A DNA stretch of 64,000 nucleotides from contig NC_035171.2 in assembly GCF_001659605.2 (NCBI RefSeq), forward strand, positions 27,073,825 to 27,137,824. Reading direction: 5' to 3'. Both the position numbers and the translations under genes were made by a program. Every line of letters starts with the position of its first letter. Positions within the stretch are counted from its first letter, which is position 1. Positions 23,438 to 36,800 of this stretch are shown piece by piece. This DNA comes from Manihot esculenta. Lineage: Eukaryota; Streptophyta; Magnoliopsida; Malpighiales; Euphorbiaceae. The notes beneath the pieces are model-generated. The model did not search any database and was not told the origin of the DNA. It saw only the letters and a list, made by a program, of their open reading frames with translations.

Positions 23438-24602
23438 TAGGGATGTCAGTCGGGCGGATTTTTTCTGGATATCCGATCCGCCCACATCTTATTAGAACGG
23501 ATTTAAATTTTTATAAAATGTATTTGGACGAGTTTGAATTTAAAAAATTTTACCCGTCTCGAATTCGGATAGAATTCGGAATTAAGTGATTGAATATCCA
23601 TTATCCGAACCCGATTACCAATATTAACAAACTAACCCTAATCCCTCATTCCATTTTTCATTTTACTGATTCCATTTTTCATTTTACCTCTCTCTCTCCG
23701 TCGGCGGCGCCTCTCTCCCTACTTCCCTTCCCTCTCTTCCCACTTCACTGACTGCCGGCACCCTAATCGGCATCGGCATCGGCGACGTCTCCTTTCTCTC
23801 CAGTCAACGATATCTCCTCTCTCCGGTCGGTGACATCTCCCACAGTCCAACTTTCCACGGTCCCTCTCTCCCCACTTCACTGACTGCCGGCACCCCAATC
23901 GGCATCGGCACCGGCGACGTCTCCTTTCTCTCCCTGGCGACGTCTCCTTTCTCTCCAGTCAGCGATATCTCCTCTCTCCGGTCGGTGACATCTCCCACAG
24001 TCCCACTCTCCACGGGTAACCACATCTCTCACAGTATTCTCAAAAAGAAAAAGAAAAGAAAAAAAAAGTCGATCTTATTATTTTCTACCTTGCTCCCCTG
24101 TGTCCGTCCTCTCTTCTTTGCTTCCTTTCCTCCGGTAACCACATAAACATTGAAAATAATAATAATAATAATAAGCATTCATATATTTTTTTTTATATTC
24201 TGGTTGTTTTTCTTTTTCTTTCTTTTTTTTTCTTAATTTTTAATATGAATTGCTATATTCTTCATTACTTTGGATTTTCAAATTTCTCTTAAATGTCAGT
24301 TGTGGGTTTTGGATATTGCTGATAACAGTTTTTGCTTCATTCTTTTTTAATATGTATAATAATGGTTGTGAAATTAAATTCATGTGGTGTATAAGAAAAG
24401 GAAGATAAGTATCCAGATCTTTAAATTTTTTATCATTGAATTGAATTAAAAAAAATCTAGTTCGGTCGGGTTCGGGTATTATGTGAGTATTATTAAATGG
24501 ATTTGGAACGGGTATGAATAATAAAATTAAAATACTAAACGGATTTGAGACGGATTCGAAAATTTTATATATAATCGGGTACCCTACCCGTTTACATTCC
24601 TA
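23438..24602. mobile_element. hAT-like non-autonomous element with GC-rich insert (1165 bp)
   Basis: The short terminal inverted repeats TAGGGATGT and TAGGAATGT are flanked by a perfect 8-bp duplication GTCCAGTC (23430-23437, 24603-24610), as for hAT transposons. The subterminal regions carry inverted words such as CCGATCCGCCC and CGGGTA/TACCCG. The core is unusual: a C/T-rich, GC-rich block at 23690-24020 with a tandem duplication of about 140 bases (CACTGACTGCCGGCACC at 23745 and 23877). The opposite strand is open for 73 codons (23804-24025), but this tracks the repeat and is not a recognisable protein. Confidence 0.8.
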
Positions 24603-24619
24603 GTCCAGTCCTTGGATTT

Positions 24620-25640
24620 TGCCTAAACTGATTGTTGCTTACTTCCATCTACGTTTACAATAAATACCCAAATCAGAATTTGAAAAAAAAGTGCATTCCA
24701 TCAATTTACTAAAATCAAAATTTAAAAATTTAATTAATTAACTAAATAATTTTGAGTTGCAGTGCAATGATTTCTTAGTATCTCTACAGAGCATTGGATC
24801 AAGACCAGTTGTTAGTAGAAACCAAGCAAAATCTAGCACAAGTTGTAGAAGTCCTTGAACAGAATGAAAAATCACGATTTAAATATTTAATTTTAAAAAT
24901 ATAAAGATGAATTAATTAATTATATTAAAATTTAAAAATTATAGTATAACTTACCCTCTTCCTTTCTCTTCTTTATATTTATTTTGCTAATTTACTATTT
25001 AATATCTAAATTTTATTACTTTACACATTTAATGTATGTTCTGAAAAGAAAGAAAATTACTATCTATAGTATATTAAAATCTATTGATTAATTAATTGAT
25101 TTTCAAAAATATATTAAAATGTCTATAAAATTTTAAAAGTTCTATTAATTAATTTTTTTATTAATTTTAGTAGTTAACTATTGTAAAAAAAATTTAAAAT
25201 ACATTCAATAAGAATAATTCATTAAATAAGTATTTTTATAAAATTAAAAATTAACTAATAAATTTTTTTATACCACCTAAAATAAATAATAAAATATTTA
25301 ATATTAATTAACAGATTTCTATTTTAAAATTTTAAAAGTATTTTTAATATATTTTTCAAAATTAAGAAATCAGTTAATTAATTTTTCTATAAATTAAATA
25401 ATAAATTTTTCATGAAAAAATAAACTAATGCATTTCAATGGGGTTACTTCTACCACGTGTTAATTAGGTAAAAAGGGATATATAGGCTCCAAAGTAGTAG
25501 CTAACAGTTATATAAACCCTTCAATATTTTTTTTTACATCCAAATAAATTATTCAATTATTAAAATAAATTAAAGTATGTGTTAAAAATAAATCAAAGAT
25601 GTATTGGCCATATCCTTCAAATTTTAAAAGGTAGAATATT
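24620..25640. other. AT-rich intergenic stretch, nothing recognised
   Basis: Low-complexity A/T sequence between the hAT-like element and the 3' end of the first LINE. No coding similarity or terminal repeats recognised. Confidence 0.6.
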
Positions 25641-25649
25641 TGATTTCTG

Positions 25650-28600
25650 CGATTATTAGTTTTTATAATATAAAATGTCAGAGTTAATTATAGCATTTTC
25701 TAAGAATTGCGAGTTATGTTGAGTTCTTGAAATTAATATGATCAATAAGATCTGAAACCATAAACACATTTTGGTAATTCTGTTGAGTTTTTGAATATCG
25801 AACCTTTCCAATTGTGGAATCCAAAGATATTCCCAAATCATGGTACTTGTCCCATCTCCTATATTTACCCTCACTCCATCCTGCAAGACTTCCCATCCTG
25901 TAGGAAGTCATTCCAAATCCACGATCCCTTCTTTGATCTTCCAGCATGCCAAAAATCATAATTTGAGAAATAAAAACCCTTTAACGATCTTACCCATAAA
26001 CATGAAGGGTTATTAATTAATCTCCAGCATTGCTTTCCCAGACAGGCTAAATTAAACAATGGAAGTCCTTAAAACCCATACCTCCTTTATCTTTTGAATT
26101 AAAAAGCTGCTTTCAACTCACTCAATGTATCTTCTTTTCAGCTTCTTTCCTTCCCCACCAAAAATTAGATACCATATTGTTCAATTGTTGACAGAAATGA
26201 TTTATGAGCCACTGTGATATTGTCTTGAATCAAACGCCCAAGGATGAAAGCTGCCTGTTCTTGAGAAATCAACATATCCATCCATGGTTTTAAACGATTA
26301 ATAAAAACTTTTGACACCACTTTATAAAGGAATTACACAGGTTTATAGGCCTAAATTCATTTATAAAGGAAGGATTTTTACATTTGGAGATTAAAATAAT
26401 ATTAGTCTGATTAAGCTCCTTTAACATAAACTCCGAAACAAAAAAGTGCTTAACAGCATAGCACACTGAACCCCCACAACGTCCCAATGATGTTGAAAAA
26501 AGAGACCAAAGAATCCATCTGGCCCCGGAGCTTTCTTAATTTCATCATTTGTAACCAACAAGAAGAGTCTGATTCATTTCATCATTCACAATTCTAGGAA
26601 GAAGACCCACTACTTCTTGAGCCCTATCAATATTCACCCTGGTATATAGCCTTTTGAAAAACGATTGGATTTCCTTGTTAATCTCCTCCTCTGAGAACCA
26701 ACATCCATCCACACTTTTTAATTTAACAATTGTATTTCTTTGTCACTATTAAATTGTGGTCAAGTGGAAGAATTTCGTATTTCGGTCTCCCTCTGTCAGC
26801 CATGTGATTTTGAATCTTTGCTTTCAATATTGTTCCTCCCTCTGCAATAATTCCTTTAAACGAATTTAAATGGCTCGCTTTTGGAATTTATTTTCTTCAT
26901 CAAACAGATTGTCGTATAACTCCTCTAATCTTACTTTGAGTCTCTGAATTTCAGCTTTAGTTCTTTTAAACACTTTATGATTCCAATGGCTCAATTTAAT
27001 CCTGCAATTCTTCAGTTTCTGGACGGTCGAGAACATTGGAGAGCCACTATGCTGTACTTCCATGCTATTGAAATTATATTATGACAGTCCGAGTGGAGCA
27101 ACCATTTTGATTCAAACTGAAACAAGAATCTCATTTCCTTCATCTGTTGCCATTTAGTAAACAGAAGGATTGGTCTATGATCTGATCCCATCATTTTCTC
27201 ATGACACTCCCTCCACTCCACAGATGCTACAGGGATCAAGCCTTTTCAAAATAGCAATACCACCATACTGTTTATTGAGCCATTTAAAATAAGGGCCCTT
27301 ACTTTCTAAATCCATAAGAGAGTTACTGTCCATAAAATGATGCATATCTGCAATTTGAGACTTAGTAACAACATTTCCACCTCTCTTTTCATACTGATCC
27401 AAAAATGGAGTTGAAATCTCTTATGCAAAGCCATCTTCCCCTGCCATGCATTGAAATACATTCCAAAAAGTCCCAAAATTTCCTTCTATCTGCTCTAACC
27501 GGACATCCATAAATAAAAGTCATATGCCACCATAAATTATCTCCTTTAGTTTCCACCACAATATCTATAATATTACAACAAAACTTGTTCAATTTGATAT
27601 CTATAATATTCCAACCGGATCCACATAGAAATGATTCGTCAAACTCTTATCTACTTTCCTTCTCAAAGACTCCAAATACTTCTGCTTATTTTTTGTTTCC
27701 ATTAAAAAGACAATGGAAGGACGATACTTCTGCGTGAGCTCCCGTGGAGCTCAAACTACCTGGGGTTGCCCAATCCCCTGGCAGTTCCAATAGCAATCAT
27801 GGCTCCTACAAATTATGTCCCTGTTTAGCAAATCTAGCTCTCCTTTTCCATTTTTTCTTGACTAAGCAGGAGTGCCTTATGAAGGTGACAGATATGGGCA
27901 GGACATTGGGATCAAAATGTGTATCATCTTTCTACTCTCTCTACAAATGCAGATGGTGACTTCTCAAGGAGTCTTGGATTATCTATTTTAAGAAGATAGA
28001 TAATTTCTGAAGGAGAAGGCCCACAATAATGCCTTCAAGCTTAAACAGACTCCCTGCCATATGAACTAAAAAATCAAAAGGTCTTGGATCAATTGATTCC
28101 CACAGGTTGGGCTTAGAAATTTCCATAGGGTTTAATTGTGGAGAGAGGCCTCTTTTCCTTTCTAGACCAAAAGATATTCTGTCAATTTCTAAGGGATTGG
28201 GCCTAGGCCTTTTCATCCCCAAAACAGAATCCATCCCCCAAAACTAACCCTCATTTAAATGGTCAGTCTCCTTTACCTTTCCCTGCTCGATACCTGATAT
28301 TTGAAAGTGTAATTGATTTTGAACTGGAGTAATGATACTCTAGCTTTCCTCGAGCATTGTTTTTTCACCGTCAAAACCCATTCCTGCTATAGTGTTAGAA
28401 CACTGTGGAAGAAAAGTCTTGTTGCATTTAATGCTGGGAACCAAATCCAAATCCAAATCCAAATCCGAAGATAATTTGCAGTTCACATCCTGCTCTAGCG
28501 CGTGCTTACCACGATCAGAAGCACTCACCCTACTGGAAGATTTCATCTCTGCTTTTGATAAGTGAAGCAGATTCTCGGTTACTATATTGAAACTAGAATC

Positions 28601-29300
28601 TAGAAGTAATTGATCAGTCCCTGCAACTAATTCCTTTAGTGGTTTTGCATTCAACCCTGGCCCATATTTCCTTGTTGAAGCTTCTTCCACTTTTATATTA
28701 CATTGCTTAGCCATATGCCCAATAACCCCACAACGGAAGCAGAAAAATGAAAGTTTTTCATACTTAATTTTAACTCAAATCTTCTCAAATGAACTTTATA
28801 GAATGAAAAGGTCAGTTAATAAAGGTTTACTTACCTCAATCCAGACCTTAATTCTCATATAGATAGCCCAACCCTCCTTTGCTTCAGATGCTCAATCCAG
28901 CAGAAAGAATCCCTTGAATAAACTTCCAATGGCTTCAGCATATGCTGCGTTCCAAAGATTTGGGGGGAGCTCATATATCTAAATCCAATAAGCATTTGTA
29001 GAGAAATCAATCTCATAAATGGCTTTGTCTAGTAACCATTTTCTAGAATAAAAGTCCTCGCCTCCTTATTTTCAAAGATAAAAATAAATAGACCTTCCGG
29101 ATTCCAGACTTTTTCCATTGTAGTCTTCAAAACCCACGAATTATACCTTTTATTTGCTACCACTTTAAGAATCAGCTTATCATCTGTCAACTGCTTCCCT
29201 TCAGAGCACGTGGAAACTAGCTCCAGAGTTGGTTCCTCACAAGATTGATCTTCAGTCATATTGATTAAAGTATTAATGGAAAGATCAGGATCGTTTATTA
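25650..29300 (-). pseudogene. decayed L1-type LINE (non-LTR retrotransposon) 1
   Basis: On the minus strand from high to low coordinates. ORF1 starts about 29259 with a DUF4283-type domain (KLILKVVANKRYNSW, MEKVWNPEGLFIF) and has a zinc knuckle CFRCGVIGHMAKQC at about 28745-28700. ORF2 follows with endonuclease pieces (LWWHMTFIYGCP about 27540, WLCIRDFNSIFG about 27405, GSDHRPILL about 27180), a linker rich in Lys/Glu (about 27060-26870), reverse transcriptase (NIILISKCKNPSFINEFRPI with NLCN, about 26400-26320), and the RT-distal region ending with GDGTSTMIWEYLW (about 25850). Stops and shifts occur throughout; most of the catalytic RT domain is missing or unreadable. Confidence 0.85.
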
Positions 29301-30590
29301 TGGTTTTAGAAAATAAAGGATAATGAGAAATGAAGGTTGCAGAAAGGAAAAAAGGATGAGGGATAGGTTAAGAAAGATAAAGGATAAAAACGAGTAGAAG
29401 AAAAGGTTGGTGAGATGAGGAAGAAAATTAAAGACGAGAGCTAGAAAACCACCGTAGCCAGGCTGAGACTAACCTTAGCGAAAAGTTAATTGACACTAGG
29501 GAATCAATGCGAATCAATGCTTAAGCAATATCCTCATCTTTTAAGGTATATTTATTATATTGTATTTATGCAGTTTCATGTGCGAACCCCATGCTTAGTT
29601 GAACATTTGAGAAGAATGTTCATAAAGTGGAAGAGTGTAATACTTAAATAATTTTCGGTGTTAAAATTATCAATCTAGTTGGAATTTAAAATCTCGAGGT
29701 TGAAGATTCTAAGCAAGGGTAAAATGATTTTTTTTTCCTTCCTTCAACAAAGTTTTTTTCCTTGAAATATTTTAATTAATTCAACCGATGACACATTTTA
29801 AAGAATCATCTGGCAGTTCAACCTATAAAAGATCTCAAATTTGAAAGGGTAGGAAGTTTCTCCATTTCGGATTAAAGTTCAGTTTTCCCTGCCTTTTTGC
29901 ATTTTAAAAAGTTCCAGGACCATGACATGCAGTTTTACCTTAAATCAAAAGAATTTATAGAAAGGAGCAATTGCGATAGAGGGTTGGTGTCAATTCTAGA
30001 ATAAGGCTTTAAAAGGAGCAAAGCAGAGACATGGCTCACAAGGAAAGAGGGCTAGTTACAGAGAGGCTACAGGGCAATAAGGCTGGGGTCATTCACTTGG
30101 ATTCAACAACATAACTAACAACAATTAACTCTTTTGTCTCTACTGTCTAGACAATAATTATAAAAAAAAAAAAGGGTTCTTGCAAGGGCGAATCCAGGTT
30201 TTATCCAGTGGGGTTATATACATATATATATAGAACTCAAAGAAAGGTTAGAACCTACTTTGTTAATGTTAAGACAGTATAGGCCTTCTTACCCATTACA
30301 TGGGTAGCGCACACTTTACTGGCATCAAGTCTGTTTCATGGGGCCTATGCCTATGCGCATTAGGACTATTTTTTTATCTTCATATTGTTAGATTACTCAA
30401 ATCATAGTAGAATAATTTGGAAGGAAAATATTTTTATGTAGAATAGAAGTTGCAATTTGCACCTTGAGGAAGAAGCTTTTTTAAAAAAAGAACAATATAA
30501 ATGAGAACAAGAAAATGAACAGTTCAAGAAATAAAAGTACTCTTAAATTGAAAGTTAATCTATGAAAGGTACCTTTTCCATTGCTTGGGG
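29301..30590. other. gap between LINE 1 and gene B; no gene recognised
   Basis: 29301-29480 is purine-rich on the plus strand and probably the 5' leader of the minus-strand LINE. 29500-30590 has moderately complex sequence without a convincing frame. GGGCGAATCCAGG (30187) is a motif often seen near ends of plant MITEs, but I found no partner end. The 3' untranslated region of gene B should overlap the right side. Confidence 0.5.
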
Positions 30591-30597
30591 AAAAAAA

Positions 30598-30715
30598 TTA
30601 TTCTAGAAACACTTGAATTTTGTCAGCAATGGAATCATTAAAATCCCAGAAAAACTCGTCTCCTACTTCCCAACTGCATCATCTAAGAGCTCTTTGATGT
30701 TCACACCGCTCTATG
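30598..30715 (-). pseudogene. duplicated, frameshifted copy of the last exon of gene B
   Basis: A 118-bp block downstream of gene B matches its terminal exon (119 bp, 30842-30960), including a TTTTCAG acceptor and the VNIKELLDDA start. One G is missing in the GGGGAA of the true exon, which shifts the frame and gives TAG a few codons later. Downstream of the gap the sequence again encodes DFND and IQVFLE plus a stop in the original phase. If spliced instead of the true exon it would truncate the protein. Confidence 0.85.
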
Positions 30716-30841
30716 CTGAAAAGATAGGTACAAACCAGTTCAAGACAACTCAATCGTATTAATAATAATGAAACTCTCATAATTTGGAAGTTGCTTAATC
30801 TGAGTTAAAGATACCTTTTTCTGTTGTCTTGGGAAAAAGAT

Positions 30842-33800
30842 TTATTCTAAAAATACTTGAATTCTATCACCAATGGTATCATTAAAATCTAACAACAACT
30901 TGCCACCTACTTCCCCAGCTGCATCATCCAATAGCTCTTTGATGTTCACCCCACCCAAAGCTGTGTATAAAAAATATTAAAAAAATATTCCACAGATTTC
31001 AATTATTAATATAAAATAGTCAAAATGAATAATTTTGGAAAATGTCGATAATACCTGGAACAATATTTGTGATACCTTCCAAAAACCCAGCCTGCCAAAT
31101 ATAATAAGATAAAAAGGAGAAAAAAAATATTAGTCTTTTATGAAACCAATTATTGGTGATACAGAAGATAATACCAGTACAGGTATTATTAGTTAAAATA
31201 ACATGTGATAGGAATATCATTCTATAATGTGAAAACTGAAGTAAAATGTGTCAGCACAAAATCAGATAAATCAATCTCATGCACTCCAAGAGATGGGATG
31301 TAGGAAACACTACCATCATGGCACAAGTAGCCACCTTCTTGGTTCAAAATGATCATGAATAAACTTATGTTAAGATAATAGATGTGCTGCTGACGGTATA
31401 TATTTTAAAGCATAAATTAGGGTATTATTAATGCTCCATTTTGTATCAAGTTCCTTTTAACTGGAAGGAAAAAATGGAGGCCGTCAGTAGATCATTACCC
31501 ATGCATTCATGCAGGAAGACGTGCAATAAACTTGTATATATGCATCAAATGTATCCAAATTTCTTAAAGATACAGTGTTAGAATGTCACAAAAAAAAATC
31601 CAAATAAATTCAACTAGTTGTAACAATACACTTAACCTTAATGTCTAGACAAATTCAAGTGAAAATGAAATCAATAATGTCTCCATTTATATATGTTAAT
31701 TAATGATATAAAGAGAAAAAAAGAATATGAATTTACATACATGATGCAAAAGCCCCCTAAAAAAGGATATTATTCAATTGATGAATTTAATTATTTTCAT
31801 ATTTAGAAAATTTGAAAAATTTCTCCTTTTTATCTATGTTTGGTGATTTACTTTGCAGCTGCATATTCAGGAGTAACCTACCAAGGTGATAATTGATCAT
31901 GGTTAGGAGTGTAAACGAATCTATATATTCATAAGCAATTCAAGGCTTGACCAGATAAAAGGTTGACCGAGGTCAGATTATTTTCTAAACAAGTCGAATT
32001 TGAACTCATTTTTTAGGCTCGTTTAACAAACGAACCGAGTTTAAACTACTTTAGTATTTGCTCGCAAGCTGGCTCATTGACTTGCAAACAATCTCCTTGA
32101 TAGACTTATGAATAGTCTCGTTAGTCAAACTCGTGAGTTGGCTCCTGAGCAAGCTCATTTATAAATACAATAATTTATAATTTAATTTTAAATTTGTAAT
32201 AAAAGAACCGTTAATTCTATCACTATTGTAAGGAATAAATTCAATATATTAGATATAAATATATTCTTAATGATATCAATGAATGATATAAGTAATATTA
32301 TCTTAAATTCTCTCTTAATTTTTAAACTCTTACAAGATTAAATAATGTTAAACCTTAAAATTATAGATATTGTTAGTTTATATATTTCTATTCCTCTTAT
32401 CGAGTAATTGTACTATTAGCCTATAATATATATATATTTCTTTTCCATTATATATCCCTCTAAGTACACTCTTTTTGTATCTTTAAAAAAAAATCTCTCT
32501 AAATAGGCTATTGTTAATAATCAAGAATGTATTAATATCTCTTGATACTAGCAGCAAAACTAAAACTACATAATTTAAATAAAAACTCTCTCTTGCCATC
32601 ACTTAGATAAAAATTATATATAGATTTATATATCATTATGTATTTTTTAATCAATTTTATGCAAAATTTTATAAATATTGGATCAAATGATTATTGAACT
32701 TATTATTATATGAAATCGAACTTATTCACATTTTATATAATTAATTATATAATTAACATTTGAGTCAACAAATATTAATATTTAAAGTTATAAATAATAA
32801 TAAATAATGATGAAACCTTAAAACATTTTAAATATTTAATATATTATGATATAATAATTTTTTAGCTAACTAATAAGAAAATTAAAAAGAAAACAAATCT
32901 TAAAATGAAAAAAAAAAAATTAGTTGGCTGGGAGTTGAACCCAGGCTAAGAAGGGAATTCACTATATGTTGCACCAAGAGTCTAGACTTGAATGGTACTT
33001 CAAGTCACAATAAATATATCGTCCCCCGATTGCTGAATATTTTCTCCCGATTGCTTGAATATTTTCTCAAGAATCCCACATATGAAGTTTATGGGAGAAG
33101 AGGATAGTTTCTCTATAAGAAATAACCCTTTTTTCCAATTTTTAATATAGTTTAAACCAAAATTTTTATTTTAAGAGACTTTAATTGAATCTAAAAAAAA
33201 TATTATTTAAAGTTGCTTTAATTTTCTTATAGTTTAAAATTTATTTTAAGTTTAAGTTAAGCTTGTTTATATTTAAACAAACTTGAATCTGAGTTTGTTT
33301 ACAATTTTATCAAGCTTGACCTCAAGTATGATAACAAGCTGAGCTTTATTTGGCACATGAAAGTGATAAATGAGTTTATTACGAATTGATTTTGAACCGA
33401 GCTAGAGTTTAATAATTCTTTTCATGAATCGAGCTCGAGCTCATATATGTATTGAGCTCATATATGTAGCTCAAGTGGAGCTCAAGCTTTCAAATTATTT
33501 AGCTAATTGACTCTGAGCTCATATATGTAGCTCAAGTGGAGCTCAAGCTTTCAAATTATTTTGCTAATCGAGTTTGAGCTTCTCAAAGCTCGGTTCATCT
33601 TGATTCAATTACACCACTAATCATGGTCTAATCTAGGCTCAAAACCAAAACAAACTTCTTAGACAATAAACATGAACCAGGGGGCCATACTAGTCATTCC
33701 TTTGTCAGTAATTCAAGCTCGATTCAAAAAAAATTATTAAACTCTAGTTAAATTCAAACTTGCTTAGTAATGAACTCATTTATCACCTTAATGAGCCAAC

Positions 33801-36800
33801 TCGAACTTGACTCGTTAACATTCTCAAAAAGCTCAAGTTCGAGTTTGATTAAATTATAAACAAATCAAACTCATTTAAATTATAAACAAGCTTAATTTGA
33901 GCCTAATTTAATTAAATTTAAAATAAATTTTAAACTATAAGGCATTAGAGAGACTACAGATAAAACTTTGTTTTTTAAATTTAATTAAAGTCTCATAAGT
34001 TAAAATTTTGGTTTTGACCATATAAAAAACTGAAAAAGGGCTATCCTTTTATCTAGAAGCTACACTCTTTCATCTCCCATACACTTCCCATGTAGGATTC
34101 TTGACAGTTGATTCAGCATATATTTAGTATAATGTGAAACAAGAATCACATTTAGACTCGTGGTCCAATAATGCAGCAAACAATGAATCTTCTTCTTGGG
34201 CTAGATTTAATTCCTAGAACTATTTTCTTTTATTTTCTTCCTTTTTAATTTTCTTATTAGTTAGTTAAAAAAATTATTATATGATAATATATTAAATATC
34301 TAAATATTTTAAAATTTTATCATTATTTATTATTATTATTATTATTTATAATTTTAAATATTAATTGTTAAATTTGAGTCAGGCTTAACTCACCTCAAAA
34401 GTTAGCTCAAGGGGGAGGAGTGCCTATGACCCATATAAGGGCACATTACCCTTTCCACAACCGACATGAAATTCAACACACCTTCACGCCCAAACCCAGA
34501 AATTTTACTGATGCATGACATATTTATAGGAGGTCCAACATCGAATGGGAGACTCTGATACCATGTTAAATTTGGGCTAGGTCTAACTCACTCCAAAAGT
34601 TAGCTCAAGGGGGAGGAGTGCCTATAGCTTATATAAAGGGCACATTACCCTTTTCACAACCCATGTGGGATTCAACATTAATATTTATAGAGTCAAATGC
34701 TAATTATAAAACCTTTTATTAATTATATAAAATGTATCTACTATAAATTTGATGTCGCATAATAATGAGTTTAATAATTATTTAATTAAATATTTATATC
34801 AAGTTTTATGCAAATTAATTGAAGTATATATAATGATATACAAATCTGCATATAAATATCTAAGGAAGAGAAAGAGTTCTATTTGAATTATATAGTTTTG
34901 ACAAAAACTACGCAGTTCTGCTGCTAGTATCAAAAGATATTTTTATACTAAATTTATTAATATAATATCATTGATAACTAATATTATGATTTAATTACTA
35001 GTATATTATTATTTAGTTTTAATTCAATATATTATTTATATTTAATTATCATAACAATATATATGGTTATAAAGTTTAGTATTATTTAATTATGTAAGAA
35101 TTTAAAAATTAAGAGGGAGAAATAATACAAAAAAACATTAAAATTTATTTCTATATATAGTGATAGCATTAACATTTTTTTTACTACAAATTTAAAATTA
35201 AGTTATATATGATTATACTTTACAAATATATATTTATATTATAATTTTAAATAGTAAATTATCTTAAGTAAAACTTTTTTTTTTGAAACGGAAGTAAAAC
35301 TTAAAATTAAAATAAATATAACTGCACATTTATAAAATACAAAACTAATATAAATATTTCAAAGCATTACAAATGATATAACTCGTGAGCCTATTTAATG
35401 AGCTTATAAGTGAGCCTATTATTAAATCTATTTATGAGCCTTAAAATGAGCTTGCTCAGGAACTTAACTAGCGAGCCTATCAATGAACTTGTTCACAAAC
35501 CTGCTTATAAGCTTGCTCATGAATTTGAAAACCACTTGAGCTCACGAGCTTTAACGAGTCAAGTTCTGCCGGCTCAAGCCCAAAAAGTGAGTTCGAGCTC
35601 AACTCATTTAATGAGCCGAGATACTAAGTCGAGTTTCGAATAGCTTATGAATAATTTTGTTCCTTTACACCCCTACTTTATTATAAACCTAATCCTTCTA
35701 TATATGATAATATCATCTTGTCTTTGAATGCATTTAACAACGCTTTAAAGCATATCTAGAAGGATTTGTTGTTGCCAAGGATCTATGGACTGATTAGAGC
35801 TGGATATTTGTTTTGGTAGTTACAAGAAGGGAAAAAAGAATGAAAGAAAGAAAGAGAGAGAGAGAGAGAAATGGAGAAAAAGAGAGGAAGCAATCAAATA
35901 TTCAAGAATTTCAAGAAAAATACTTTTAAAAAAGAAAAAAATAGAACAAAAAATCAACAGAAAAAGAAGGAAATCTGATTTAAGGAAATAGAAAGAAGGG
36001 CAAAAGAAATTTGGATTCCAAAAAAGGCACAGAAATAATCAGTATCCATTTCCTATTAATTCTTCTCTCTATTGCTAAAACTAATCCTTCTATAAGTAAT
36101 ACGTGACACTTGCATCTAGCATTCCTTGAATAACCTATATAGTTGGAAGGTAATGGACCCAAAATCAGATTATACAACACAATATTATGTTGTCTACGTT
36201 CATAGTTCTACTGTGTCCACTTTTTTGTTCTTAATAGCACTACAACTACAAGTGTCATATAATATTGTTTAGGTAACAGGTGAAGCAATAATGTCAGTCA
36301 GGTTGATTAATCAAATATGGGATATCCACTTTTTCATCACTCTGATTTCTGTCAGAAGTAATACGTGACACTAGCATCTAGCATTCCTTGAATATAGTTG
36401 GAAGGTAATGGACACAAAATCAGATTATACCACACAATATTATGTAGTCCACGTTCACAGTTCTACTGTGTCCACTTTTTCGTTCTTAATAGCACTACAA
36501 CTACAAGTGTCATATAATATTGTTTAGGTAACAAGTGAAGCAATAATGTCAGTCAGGTTGATTAATCAAATATGGGATATCCACTTTTTCATCACTCTGA
36601 TTTCTGTTCCCACAGCAATAGAAAGCAGTATCACATGATATTGTTAACAACTAATGCAATGATGTCAATCAAGTTGATTAATGAATTACGATGCACTTCT
36701 TTTTCACAAAATGAGTATTAAAAGAAAAAAAAATGCTGCATTTAAACTGTAATTTTTGCTGCTCAACCCTAAATCATTTGGAAAGCATGAAATGGCAAGG

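Larger units (their letters stand above)
33690..35675. mobile_element. inverted second copy of the hAT-like element, carrying a TRIM
   Basis: From about 33710 the sequence follows the reverse complement of 31904-33440. Matching blocks include ATTATTAAACTCTAG (33735) against CTAGAGTTTAATAAT (33402), a segment near 34070-34110 against 33067-33100, and 34245-34365 against 32757-32890. It ends CCTTTACACCCCTA at 35675, a family terminus. The other terminus is missing, so the copy is truncated at the side facing its partner. A TRIM retrotransposon is inserted at 34366-34677. The two copies form an imperfect inverted repeat of about 3.7 kb inside an intron. Confidence 0.78.

Noticed and set aside
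23804..24025. 73-codon minus-strand frame with repeated VGDV and ERR words
   Set aside because: It follows exactly the tandem-duplicated GC-rich block in the hAT-like element and matches no family; read as a by-product of the repeat.
32925..33005. Functional tRNA gene
   Set aside because: Only A- and B-box-like words are present; no acceptor stem or anticodon arm can be paired.
33690..35675. A complete second hAT-like element with both ends
   Set aside because: Only the right terminus (ending CACCCCTA) is present; no left terminus or 8-bp duplication could be found, so it is called a truncated copy.
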